41,332 bases of DNA, from NCBI GenBank assembly GCA_020025475.1, contig JAHHSA010000010.1, positions 1 to 41,332 of the forward strand, given 5' to 3'. Source of the DNA: Oscillibacter sp. GTDB taxonomy: Bacteria; Bacillota; Clostridia; Oscillospirales; Oscillospiraceae. How positions within the stretch are numbered: position 1 is the stretch's first letter; every line of letters starts with the position of its first letter. This document shows, piece by piece, positions 1 to 8,115 of this stretch. The notes under the pieces are model-generated. The model ran no database searches and was not told the DNA's origin. It saw only the letters and a list, made by a program, of their open reading frames with translations. The position numbers and the translations under genes were made by a program.

Positions 1-60
1 CGCCGAACTATCTGTACACAGATTTCTTGCACGGTTTCTCAAATTCACATGAATTATATT

Positions 61-102
61 ATCAAAAATTTCCAGGCGGCAGAGGAAAAATCCTCTGCCG
101 CC
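61..102 (-). terminator. Intrinsic terminator after spoIVB
   Basis: A perfect 12-bp GC-rich stem (75-86 with 91-102, loop AAAA) is followed on the minus strand by TGGAAATTTTTG. It lies a few bases after the spoIVB stop codon and ends that transcript. I see nothing in bases 1-60. Confidence 0.85.
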
Positions 103-106
103 CGTG

Positions 107-1108
107 TTATTTCGCTGCGTTGAGCATATTTTCGATAAAAATTCCATATCCTTTGGTTGGATCGTTCAAGAGAACATGTGTCACTGCGCCTACCAGTTTT
201 TTGTCTTGAATAATTGGACTACCGCTCATTCCCTGAACAATTCCTCCAGTTTTGGCAATTAATTTGGAATCGGTGACGGATACCAAGAGATTGTGCCCCA
301 GCGGGTCCTTGGGATCTACCTGCAAAATTTCCACCCGGTAGGCCGCCACATGGTCTCCATCCACATTGGCTAAAATTTCCGCACTGCCTACGCCGGGCGT
401 TCCCACCGGCAGAGCCTTCTCCAGCGGGACACTGCTACCAGTAATGGTGCCGAAGATCCCCCGGTCCGTGTTTGCGTGGAGTGGGCCCAGATCCCGGCTT
501 AGATCAAAATCCCCCCGTAGCTCTCCAGCGCTTCCCACAGCCCCCTTTTTTACCGCCTTCACTGTGGAGGGCAGGATAGAACCGTTGGAAAAGGGCATTA
601 ACAGCGCTGTATCCACATCGGTAATTCCATGACCCAGGGCGCCGAACTCGCCCGTAGCGGGGTCATAATAGGTCATGGTGCCGATGCCCGCCATGCTGTC
701 CCGCACCCAGGCACCGATACAGTAGACCCCCTGGTCGTTTTTTGCCGGTTCCACCGGAAGATCCAGCCGCCGCTGACTGCGCTGGATTTCCAGCTCCGTA
801 CCATTGGGTCCATTTTGCTGCAGCAGTGTCTGGAAATGCTCCGTGGAATTGACAGCCTGACCGCCGCAGGCCAGGATGACATCACCCGCTTTGAGGCCGC
901 AGGCCCGAGCCGGTGTTTGCCCCTCCGGCAGCTTTGCCACCACGACTCCCCTGGCAAACAGCTTGATGCCAATGGTGTGACCCACTGGTACCAGCATTCT
1001 CGCTTCACCCGCCGCCATCGCCGGGAGGCTGCCCACCAGCGCTGCCGCCAGCAGCAGTGCCAATCCGCCGGAAAGCATTCGTTTGAAACATCCGGAACTT
1101 CCACACAA
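107..1108 (-). CDS. spoIVB: SpoIVB-type serine peptidase (S55), sporulation signalling
   Basis: 333 aa. In Bacillus, SpoIVB is secreted from the forespore and cuts SpoIVFA, which switches on pro-sigma-K processing in the mother cell. The protein has an N-terminal hydrophobic segment (about 11-32), a PDZ domain (about 50-115) and an S55 peptidase domain. The expected triad is visible: His160 in LGHGITD, Asp280 in SVTD and Ser295 in GMSGSP; the 15-residue Asp-Ser spacing matches the Bacillus enzyme as I remember it. The start is a TTG seven bases after AAAGGGGTG; the first ATG is codon 11 and is the alternative start. The gene lies behind the ftsZ terminator, so it probably has its own, possibly sporulation-specific, promoter, although I could not identify a convincing one. 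Its position at the end of the division cluster is notable. Family assignment is secure. Confidence 0.93.
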   Translation of the reverse strand: MCGSSGCFKRMLSGGLALLLAAALVGSLPAMAAGEARMLVPVGHTIGIKLFARGVVVAKLPEGQTPARACGLKAGDVILACGGQAVNSTEHFQTLLQQNGPNGTELEIQRSQRRLDLPVEPAKNDQGVYCIGAWVRDSMAGIGTMTYYDPATGEFGALGHGITDVDTALLMPFSNGSILPSTVKAVKKGAVGSAGELRGDFDLSRDLGPLHANTDRGIFGTITGSSVPLEKALPVGTPGVGSAEILANVDGDHVAAYRVEILQVDPKDPLGHNLLVSVTDSKLIAKTGGIVQGMSGSPIIQDKKLVGAVTHVLLNDPTKGYGIFIENMLNAAK

Positions 1109-1228
1109 TGAAACGCACCCCTTTCAAAAAATCTTATGCGTCGGACACAGTGGTCATGCCGACAGCTCTATTGTGAGCGCCGGAGCGGATGTCACCCTCT
1201 GAAAAAAGAGGCAGGGATACCAAAGGCA

Positions 1229-1265
1229 CAAAAAATCCCCGCAGGCCGGTCGGTCTGCGGGGATT
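1229..1265 (-). terminator. Intrinsic terminator after ftsZ
   Basis: Arms 1234-1244 and 1255-1265 (AATCCCCGCAG paired with CTGCGGGGATT) form a strong stem, followed on the minus strand by a T tract. It lies just after ftsZ and separates the division operon from spoIVB. Confidence 0.88.
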
Positions 1266-1275
1266 GCCAATTTTT

Positions 1276-2412
1276 TTAGTCGCGCTTGTTGAAAATTTTG
1301 AAAATGTCGTCGAACGGATCATCGTCCGTATTCTCCACCTTGGGCAGATCCTCCTCCTGCAAAGGCAGGGGAGCAGAGTGCAGAGCATCCGCTGCGGGCG
1401 CGGCAGCAGCAGAACCGCCAGCCACAGTGTTTGATATTTTGGGCAGAGCGCCGGGCGTCTTGTCGAAGCCGGTGGCAATAACGGTAACCCGAATCTCATC
1501 GTCCAGTGTCTCGTCAAAGGTAGCACCGAAGATGGTGAGGGCGTCTGGATGGACGGCAGCCTGCACCAGACTTGCGGCCTGCTCCACTTCTTCCAGACCA
1601 ATGTCCACGGAACCGGTAACGTTGATCAACACGCCGCGGGCACCTTCGATAGAGGTCTCCAGCAAGGGGCTGGAAATCGCCATGCGGGCAGCCTCCTCGG
1701 CCTTGCCCTTGCCGGCTGCACGGCCAACACCCATGTGGGCCATGCCGGCATCTTTCATGATGGCGGTCACGTCGGCAAAGTCCAGGTTGATGAAGCCGGT
1801 ATCCCGGATCAGGTCAGAGATGGACTGAACAGCCTGGCGCAGCACGTCATCAGCGATTTCAAACGCATTGGCAAAGGTGATTTTCTGGTCAGTGGCATGC
1901 TTGAGTCTCTCGTTGGGGATGATAACCAGGGAGTCCACCTTTCCCTCCAGCTCGGCAATGCCTGCCTCGGCCTGCTGCATCCGGCGGCGGCCCTCAAAGC
2001 CGAAAGGCTTGGTGACCACTGCCACCGTGAGAATATCCATCTCTTTGGCGATCTCTGCCACAATGGGCGCACCGCCGGTACCAGTACCGCCGCCCATTCC
2101 GGCGGTGATGAACACCATGTCGGTATCCTCCAGTGCCTTGGCAATCTGATTCCGGCTCTCCTCGGCGGACTTCCGGCCCACCTCGGGGTCAGAGCCTGCG
2201 CCCTGTCCATGGGTCAGTTTTTCGCCGATCTGAATCTTATATGTAGCGCTGGACACGTTCAGTGCCTGCTTATCTGTATTGACCGCCACAAAATCGACAC
2301 CCTTGGTGCCGGAGCGGACCATGCGGTTGACGACATTATTTCCGCCGCCGCCAACACCGATGACTTTAATGTTTACAACGGTATCAGGACCGGTTTCCAA
2401 GCCAAATGCCAT
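1276..2412 (-). CDS. ftsZ: Cell division GTPase FtsZ
   Basis: 378 aa tubulin homologue that polymerises at mid-cell into the Z ring. The GTP-binding signature GGGTGTG is at 107-113, the early glycine loop is at 20-24, and the T7 catalytic loop N-L-D-F-A-D is at 209-214, so GTPase function should be intact. A variable Ala/Pro-rich linker (about 320-360) leads to the tail. The tail, ending DDIFKIFNKRD, does not resemble the usual D-IP-FLR peptide that binds FtsA, SepF and ZipA; ftsA is also missing from the cluster. AGGAGG lies just before the ATG. A sigma-A-like promoter directly upstream suggests ftsZ is transcribed separately from the long operon as well as by read-through. Identity is certain. 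Confidence 0.98.
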   Translation of the reverse strand: MAFGLETGPDTVVNIKVIGVGGGGNNVVNRMVRSGTKGVDFVAVNTDKQALNVSSATYKIQIGEKLTHGQGAGSDPEVGRKSAEESRNQIAKALEDTDMVFITAGMGGGTGTGGAPIVAEIAKEMDILTVAVVTKPFGFEGRRRMQQAEAGIAELEGKVDSLVIIPNERLKHATDQKITFANAFEIADDVLRQAVQSISDLIRDTGFINLDFADVTAIMKDAGMAHMGVGRAAGKGKAEEAARMAISSPLLETSIEGARGVLINVTGSVDIGLEEVEQAASLVQAAVHPDALTIFGATFDETLDDEIRVTVIATGFDKTPGALPKISNTVAGGSAAAAPAADALHSAPLPLQEEDLPKVENTDDDPFDDIFKIFNKRD

Positions 2413-2481
2413 ACTGCTGCCTCCTGCTGTCTTTTGTACAAAAGAGTGTTCTCACTCTTAATCATTTACAATATTTAATAT

Positions 2482-2510
2482 ATTGTATGACACTTTTTCC
2501 ATTCGGTCAA
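2482..2510 (-). promoter_or_regulatory. Sigma-A-type promoter for ftsZ
   Basis: On the minus strand, TTGACC (2510-2505), 17 bases, then TACAAT (2487-2482). It lies in the 154-base gap between ftsQ and ftsZ, giving a 5' leader of about 65 nt. The spacing is ideal and the hexamers are 5/6 matches each. Confidence 0.75.
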
Positions 2511-2566
2511 GTGTCCTGCTGCCTTTTCATACTTTTTTTACACAAGCCCCCAAAAGAAGTCCTGTT

Positions 2567-3340
2567 TCATCGCCGGTTGGGAATCAGGTTCACCTTGCCG
2601 TCATCCCGGCGCATGTCAAAAGTACCCGTCATATTGTCCTGGATCTCATCCCGAGCCAGGATGGCTTTCAAGCTCTTCATCTTCAGGTCAAAGTCCGCAT
2701 CATAGTGCAGAAGCACACGGAAGCGCCCGGCATAGTCCATACTGAGCACTCCCAGGTCCTCCAGGTGGATGCCGTCCACATCCCCCATCATATTCTGTTC
2801 GTCCAGGGCGGACAGCAGTGAGAATAGTCCCGACTGCTGGGCGGTGAACTCCGTGGCCAGTGTCATGCGGGTGCCCACCGAGGGTGCCAGCAGCGCCACG
2901 CCGTCAATGACGCCGTAGTTCTCCGCCTCTGCCGCTTCCAGCTGATCCACGATCTTGCCGCCCGGGCTCACCAGCCAGGCGAAGCCATCCTGCACCACCG
3001 CCAGCGGCGTGCCGCATTCCTCCACTTCAATGAAGAGGGTGTCCGGTGCCTTTGGATTGATGCGGCTGCTCTGGATGTAGGGCAGTTGTTCTGTGATGCG
3101 CTTTGCCACCTCGGAGCGGTTCAGCAAAAACAGGTTGTCACCGATCTCCACCCCGGTGGCGGTGCGAATTTCATCCGCCGTATAGCGCTCCTGGCCGACG
3201 ATCACAATCTCATCCACCCGGAAAAACAATGTCATGGCGGCAATGATTGCCCCGGAGATCACCAAAACGGACAGCAGTTTGTAGAGGAAGCCGGAACCTC
3301 CCCTTCTGTGCCGTCGATTGGAATGTCTGCGTCTTGCCAT
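2567..3340 (-). CDS. ftsQ: Cell division protein FtsQ/DivIB
   Basis: 257 aa. FtsQ/DivIB forms a trimer with FtsL and FtsB/DivIC and helps control septal wall synthesis. The layout is typical: a short basic cytoplasmic tail (Arg/His-rich, 1-15), one membrane helix (about 19-41), a POTRA domain beginning at the VDEIVIVG stretch (about 43-115), then the extracellular beta domain. It sits between murA (18-base gap) and ftsZ, the usual place for divIB in Firmicute clusters. The sequence is divergent, as is normal for this family; the call rests on topology, the POTRA motif and position. Confidence 0.9.
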   Translation of the reverse strand: MARRRHSNRRHRRGGSGFLYKLLSVLVISGAIIAAMTLFFRVDEIVIVGQERYTADEIRTATGVEIGDNLFLLNRSEVAKRITEQLPYIQSSRINPKAPDTLFIEVEECGTPLAVVQDGFAWLVSPGGKIVDQLEAAEAENYGVIDGVALLAPSVGTRMTLATEFTAQQSGLFSLLSALDEQNMMGDVDGIHLEDLGVLSMDYAGRFRVLLHYDADFDLKMKSLKAILARDEIQDNMTGTFDMRRDDGKVNLIPNRR

Positions 3341-3358
3341 GATTTGCTCCTATATCTC

Positions 3359-4609
3359 TCAAAGTCTTGTGATTCTGGCTCCCAGGGCCGTCAGGTCTCC
3401 TGTGATATCCTCATATCCCCGGTCAATGTGATGGATGGCAGAGATCCGGGTCTCCCCCACCGCTCCCAGCGCCGCCACGCACAGTGCGGCTCCGCCCCGA
3501 AGGTCCGTACTCTGAACAGCTGCCCCGGAGAGGTTCTCTACTCCTGTGACCACCGCCGTCCGCCCGGAGACCCGGATATCGGCCCCCATGCGGCAGAGTT
3601 CCCCCACGTGGCGATAGCGGTTTTCAAAGATGTTTTCTTCAAACACCGTCACCCCCTGACTGCGGCACAGTGCCGCCATCACCACAGCCTGAGCGTCTGT
3701 TGGAAAGCCGGGATAGGGTGCTGTCCGGATAGAGCGGATGCCGCGCAGACGCTCTTCACACCGACAGGCAATGCCGGCGTGGTCAGCGCAGATATCACAG
3801 CCCGCCTGCCGCAGGGCCGCAGTCACAGTGGCCAGATGGGCCTCGTTGGCTCCCCGCAGAAAGATGAGACCCCCGGCCGAGGCCGCTGCGCAGAGGTAGG
3901 TAGCCGTCACGATCCGATCCGGCATACAGCGATAGGTACAGCCGTGAAGGCGGCGTCCGCCAGTGATGGTGATTGTAGAGGTGCCCGCACCCCGGATCTC
4001 GGCGCCGCAGCTGTTCAAAAAGTTTTGCAAGTCCACGATCTCCGGCTCCCTGGCCGCGTTGGAGATCACCGTGATTCCCTCCGCACCGCAGGCCGCCAGC
4101 ATCAGATTCTCTGTGGCCCCCACCGATGGGATAGACAACAGCAGTTCACAGCCGACAAGGTGCCCGGCCTGACAGTGGAGCATTCCTCCGGACTCCCGGA
4201 TTTCCGCCCCCAGCTCCCGCAGGCCCGCCACATGTAAATCGATGGGGCGGGGCCCCAGCTCACAGCCGCCGGGATAGCTCAGTTCAGCAGCACCGATGCG
4301 GGCCAGCAGCGGCCCCAGGAACACCGACGAAGAGCGCATCTCCCGCATCAGGTGGTCAGACACCGTATACTGGTCCAGGCCCCGGGTATCCACCGTCAGG
4401 GTGCTGCCCTGCCAGCGTGCTGTGCAGCCCAAATCCTCCAGAATCCGAATGGAATTGGTCACATCCCGCAAATGAGGACAGTTTTCAATCTCCACCGTGT
4501 CTCCGGTGAGGATAGTCGCCGCCAGCATGGGCAGGACGCTGTTTTTAGCTCCCTGCACCACCGTCTCTCCGTTCAAAGGCCGACCGCCTTGGATCAATAG
4601 CTCACTCAT
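3359..4609 (-). CDS. murA: UDP-N-acetylglucosamine 1-carboxyvinyltransferase MurA
   Basis: 416 aa. MurA transfers enolpyruvate from PEP to UDP-GlcNAc, the first committed step of peptidoglycan synthesis, in the cytoplasm. Lys22-Asn23 (AKNSVLPML) contact the substrate, and the fosfomycin-reactive Cys116 lies in YPGGCELGPRP; this form is the Cys (fosfomycin-sensitive) type rather than the Asp type. The start chosen is the ATG at 4609 behind GGAGGGAAGG; a longer frame begins at 4645 but has no comparable ribosome site. It lies between murG and ftsQ; Bacillus has murB in the corresponding stretch. A second murA copy elsewhere is common in Firmicutes and cannot be tested here. Confidence 0.96.
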   Translation of the reverse strand: MSELLIQGGRPLNGETVVQGAKNSVLPMLAATILTGDTVEIENCPHLRDVTNSIRILEDLGCTARWQGSTLTVDTRGLDQYTVSDHLMREMRSSSVFLGPLLARIGAAELSYPGGCELGPRPIDLHVAGLRELGAEIRESGGMLHCQAGHLVGCELLLSIPSVGATENLMLAACGAEGITVISNAAREPEIVDLQNFLNSCGAEIRGAGTSTITITGGRRLHGCTYRCMPDRIVTATYLCAAASAGGLIFLRGANEAHLATVTAALRQAGCDICADHAGIACRCEERLRGIRSIRTAPYPGFPTDAQAVVMAALCRSQGVTVFEENIFENRYRHVGELCRMGADIRVSGRTAVVTGVENLSGAAVQSTDLRGGAALCVAALGAVGETRISAIHHIDRGYEDITGDLTALGARITRL

Positions 4610-4669
4610 AGCCTTCCCTCCGTCCCAGAATGGTTCTCGCACCATCCTATGGGCGCAGGGGAAAATGGG

Positions 4670-5806
4670 TTACCGGCAGATGCTGAGAATTGTCTGATAA
4701 ATCCGCTCAGTGGCGTCCCGGATGCCCAGCGCAGCCATGTTTTTTGCCATTTTGGTCCGTTTCTCCTCATCGTGGAGAATCGCACAGGCCGCCTGGAACA
4801 GTGCCTGCCCGGAGCTCTCCGGTTCCGTCAGCACCACCGCGCCGCCAGCCTCCTCCAGCGCCCGCGCATTCTTCTCCTGGTGGTTGTTGGTGACATAGGG
4901 AGAGGGCACAATCAGAGCCGGAACCCCCAGAGCCGTCAGCTCACTGACGGTGGAAGCGCCTGCCCGACAGATCACCAGATCCGCTGCCCGCATGGCTACA
5001 TCCATATCGTAGATATACTCCCGCACCCGGAGGGCAGGATGCTCCTGCAGCTCCACGCCCTTTTCCCGCAGCAGGTTCAAGATCATGGGATATCCGGATT
5101 TACCGGCACCGTGGATATGGTGGAAAGGTTCATGCTCTGCTTCCAGGGCGAGGAAGTCCGCCATGTGGCGGTTCATGCCTGCCGCCCCCAGAGAGCCCCA
5201 GAAGGAGAGGATCAGAGGCCGGTCATCCGTGAGTCCCAGTTTTGCCCGGGCCTCCTGCTTCGTCAGGCGGAAGAAGTCGCCCCGCACCGGTGTGCCGGTG
5301 ACCAGTATCTTCTCCGGGTGCTTGTAGTGCTGGCGGCAGGCCTCAAAGCCCACCATGATGCGATCCACGTAGGGTTCCAGCATCTCGGTGGTGAGACCTG
5401 GCACCATGTTGGACTCGTGGACTGCCGTTGGGATGCCCGCCTTGGCGGCAGCCTTCACCGCCGGATAGCTGGCATAACCGCCGGTGCCGATCACCACATC
5501 GGGCCGAAAGTCCTTCAAAATGGCCCGGGCCTCCGCCGGAGAGCGGACCAGATTCCAGAGGGACACAACATTGTGTCCGATTTCCTTCGGCTTGAAGGAG
5601 CGGTGGAAATTGGAGACGTGGACGGTTTTGAAGGCATAGCCGGACTTTGGCACCAGGTCTTTTTCCAGTCCCCGATCCGCACCGACAAACAAAAATTCAG
5701 TTTTCGGGTTTTTCTCGTGCATCAGCTGGGCCAGCGCTATGGCTGGATTCACATGGCCCGCCGTACCGCCGCAGGTGAAGAGCACCCGATTCAATGTCTT
5801 TTCCAT
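4670..5806 (-). CDS. murG: UDP-GlcNAc:lipid I N-acetylglucosaminyltransferase MurG
   Basis: 378 aa, GT28 family. MurG adds GlcNAc to lipid I to make lipid II at the inner face of the membrane. The N-terminal glycine-rich loop reads CGGTAGHVNPAIALA (about 12-26), where many bacteria have GGTGGH, a small Gly-to-Ala change. The C-terminal donor-binding region has ICRAGASTVSELTALGVP and VTNNHQEKNA. Length is close to the family norm of about 360. It begins 16 bases after the ftsW stop, with a GAGAGGAGAGGG ribosome site, so it is part of the operon. Confidence 0.96.
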   Translation of the reverse strand: MEKTLNRVLFTCGGTAGHVNPAIALAQLMHEKNPKTEFLFVGADRGLEKDLVPKSGYAFKTVHVSNFHRSFKPKEIGHNVVSLWNLVRSPAEARAILKDFRPDVVIGTGGYASYPAVKAAAKAGIPTAVHESNMVPGLTTEMLEPYVDRIMVGFEACRQHYKHPEKILVTGTPVRGDFFRLTKQEARAKLGLTDDRPLILSFWGSLGAAGMNRHMADFLALEAEHEPFHHIHGAGKSGYPMILNLLREKGVELQEHPALRVREYIYDMDVAMRAADLVICRAGASTVSELTALGVPALIVPSPYVTNNHQEKNARALEEAGGAVVLTEPESSGQALFQAACAILHDEEKRTKMAKNMAALGIRDATERIYQTILSICR

Positions 5807-5822
5807 ATGAAACCCTCTCCTC

Positions 5823-7043
5823 TCAGCCTGCCTTGGGAGGCTTCATCTGTCGGGACACCGACAGCACAATGCCCATCTCCGCCAGCTGCATCATCAGCGC
5901 CGTACCGCCGTAGCTGAAGAATGGCAGAGAAATACCGGTGGTGGGCAGGAGGCCCGTTACAACACCAATGTTCAAAAAGACCTGCATACCAATCAAACTG
6001 GTGATGCCCACCACCAACAGAGAACCGAACCGGTCCCGGGCATGGAGGGCAATCCAGTAGCCCCGGAGCACCAGGGCCGCAAACAAAATCATGATGAGAC
6101 TGGCCCCCAGCAGCCCCAGTTCCTCACAGACGGTGGCGAAAATAAAGTCATTGTGTTCCTCGGGCAGGTACATGAACTTCTGCCGTCCCTTGCCCAGACC
6201 AACACCCAGCAGCCCGCCGGAGCCAATGGCCAGGAGACTCTGGCAGAGCTGATAGCCCTTGCCCCGGGGGTCCAGCCAGGGGTTGAACCACATATCAATA
6301 CGGGATTGGCCATAGTGAAATACACCCACCACCAGAAATCCCATCAGGGCCGCGCCGCCGAGGCCGCTCACTACCCAGCCCCAACTGATGCCGCCTACCA
6401 GCATCATAATCGCACCGGTACCAAGAATCAGCACCGTGCCGGAGAGGTGCGGCTCCAGCATCATGAGACAGGCAATGACAGCAAACCAAGCCAGGTACGG
6501 AGCAATCCCGATGCGAAAGTCCCGCATCTTATCCTTCTTCCGGGAGATGGTATCCGCAAAGTGGAGCACCACCGCCACCTTGGCAATTTCCGAAGGCTGA
6601 AACTGAAACGCTGTACCAGGGATGCCCAGCCAGCGGGTGGCGTTGTTGCGAGTGATGCCAACGCCAGGGATAACCACCAGAATCAACAGAATGATGGATA
6701 CGGCCAGAACCGGCCGTGCCATGCTGCGGAAGCGGCGGTAGTTGATTTTACTCACAAAGAGCATAGCCGCCACACCTGCTACGGCAAAGATTCCCTGGCG
6801 GGTGAAGAAGTAGAAAGGGTCCTTGATTTTGGGGTCGTTATAGGCGGAGGGGAAGCTGGCCGACAGCAGAACCACCAGGCCGATGGCCGTCAGCAGCAGC
6901 ACCAGCAGCAAAAAGGGCAGGTCAATGGGACCTTTTGCCAGTTCCCTGGTCTCCTCGGCCTTCTGTTCCCGGTATGCCTTCCGCTCCCGTGCCCGCTGCG
7001 CTTCCTCACGGGTCATGGGGCGTCTGCGCTTTTGTTCTGTCAT
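5823..7043 (-). CDS. ftsW: FtsW/SpoVE-type SEDS peptidoglycan polymerase
   Basis: 406 aa. SEDS proteins polymerise lipid II into glycan strands and pair with a class B PBP; the partner here is most likely the FtsI/SpoVD homologue upstream. A charged N-terminal tail of about 45 residues, rich in Arg/Glu, precedes about ten membrane helices. SEDS signatures are visible, including FQPSEIAKVAVVLHFA, the LPEEHNDFIFATVCEELGL stretch and the C-terminal PTTGISLPFFSYGGTA. Position between mraY and murG matches spoVE/ftsW in Bacillus. Whether it serves vegetative division, spore cortex or both cannot be settled; it is the only SEDS gene in the window. Confidence 0.94.
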   Translation of the reverse strand: MTEQKRRRPMTREEAQRARERKAYREQKAEETRELAKGPIDLPFLLLVLLLTAIGLVVLLSASFPSAYNDPKIKDPFYFFTRQGIFAVAGVAAMLFVSKINYRRFRSMARPVLAVSIILLILVVIPGVGITRNNATRWLGIPGTAFQFQPSEIAKVAVVLHFADTISRKKDKMRDFRIGIAPYLAWFAVIACLMMLEPHLSGTVLILGTGAIMMLVGGISWGWVVSGLGGAALMGFLVVGVFHYGQSRIDMWFNPWLDPRGKGYQLCQSLLAIGSGGLLGVGLGKGRQKFMYLPEEHNDFIFATVCEELGLLGASLIMILFAALVLRGYWIALHARDRFGSLLVVGITSLIGMQVFLNIGVVTGLLPTTGISLPFFSYGGTALMMQLAEMGIVLSVSRQMKPPKAG

Positions 7044-7079
7044 AGGTCTCCCCTCCTTTCCTCAAACTTCATCCATAAA

Positions 7080-8075
7080 TCAGTAGCGTCCGCAGATACC
7101 GAAATAGGCCAGCACGCAGCCCACAATGGTAATGGCGGAGAACACCGTCACCAGCTTTGCCTCGCTCCAGCCGGAAAGTTCCAGATGGTGATGCAGAGGC
7201 GCCATTTTGAAAAATCGCTTGCCGTGGGTGGCTCTGAAGTATACGATTTGTATAATATCCGACAAAGTTTCCGCAATGTAGACAATTCCCACGGGAATCA
7301 GCACCATGGGCATATCGTAAATAAAGCCCAGAGCTGCCACGGCACCGCCCAGGAAGAGACTGCCGGTATCACCCATGAAGGTCTTAGCGGGGTGGTGGTT
7401 GTAGACAAAGAAAGCCGCCAGACCGCCCGCCAGGGCCGCGGGGAACAGGGCATAATTGAACCCATACCAGAGCAGCCCCACCACGGTGAAGAACACCATC
7501 ACCACAAAGGTGACGGCAGTCGCCTGACCGTCAATGCCATCTGTCAAGTTAACCGCATTGACACAGCCTACAATGACAAAGGCGGCGAAGATCAGGTACA
7601 GGACCCAGTTGATCGTGAAGCTGATGTTGAAGAAGGGAATGTAAAGCTCGTTGGTCAGCAGCCCCTCAAAGCGCATCAGGCTCAAAAACACGATAGCAGC
7701 CAGCAGCTGCAGCAGAAATTTCTGCTTGGCGGTGAGGCCCTCGTTCTGGTGCTGCTTCACCTTCCGGTAGTCATCCAGAAAACCAATGATGCCAAAAGCC
7801 AGCGCGAACAGGAACACGTAAAGGTGGGTGAAGCTGCCGCCCAGCATGGACTTCCAGCCCAAAACCAGGGCCACCAGGCCGCTCCCTACAATAAACATGA
7901 TACCACCCATGGTGGGGGTGCCTGCCTTGCTCTTATGCCAGGTGGGACCGTCCTCCCTTATCTCCTGCCCGGCCTTGAGCTTTCGCAGCTCCGGAATTAA
8001 AAACTTACCGATCAGCAGCGTCAGCAAAAAGCTGATGCCTGCTGCGATCAGCAAATCTGTCCATACATTTCTCAT
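7080..8075 (-). CDS. mraY: Phospho-N-acetylmuramoyl-pentapeptide transferase MraY
   Basis: 331 aa integral membrane enzyme that moves phospho-MurNAc-pentapeptide to undecaprenyl phosphate, giving lipid I. About ten hydrophobic helices are interrupted by conserved cytoplasmic loops: GTPTMGG near residue 53, FLDDYRK near 98, NLTDGIDG near 175, and the C-terminal HHHLELSGWSE. These include the acidic residues that bind magnesium and the triple-His loop typical of MraY. It sits between murE and ftsW; murD, which often lies here, is absent. Ribosome site AAGGAAAGGGAG precedes the ATG. Confidence 0.96.
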   Translation of the reverse strand: MRNVWTDLLIAAGISFLLTLLIGKFLIPELRKLKAGQEIREDGPTWHKSKAGTPTMGGIMFIVGSGLVALVLGWKSMLGGSFTHLYVFLFALAFGIIGFLDDYRKVKQHQNEGLTAKQKFLLQLLAAIVFLSLMRFEGLLTNELYIPFFNISFTINWVLYLIFAAFVIVGCVNAVNLTDGIDGQATAVTFVVMVFFTVVGLLWYGFNYALFPAALAGGLAAFFVYNHHPAKTFMGDTGSLFLGGAVAALGFIYDMPMVLIPVGIVYIAETLSDIIQIVYFRATHGKRFFKMAPLHHHLELSGWSEAKLVTVFSAITIVGCVLAYFGICGRY

Positions 8076-8115
8076 GATGTTCTCCCTTTCCTTGTCCCTC
8101 TCAGGGTGCTTTTGT

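Noticed and set aside
1109..1228. Sigma-F or sigma-G promoter for spoIVB
   Set aside because: Expected from Bacillus, and partial matches such as CATAAGA exist, but no -35/-10 pair has acceptable spacing and sequence.
6042..8000. Plus-strand open frame of 652 codons opposite ftsW and mraY
   Set aside because: Composition is His/Gln-rich shadow sequence crossing two real genes.
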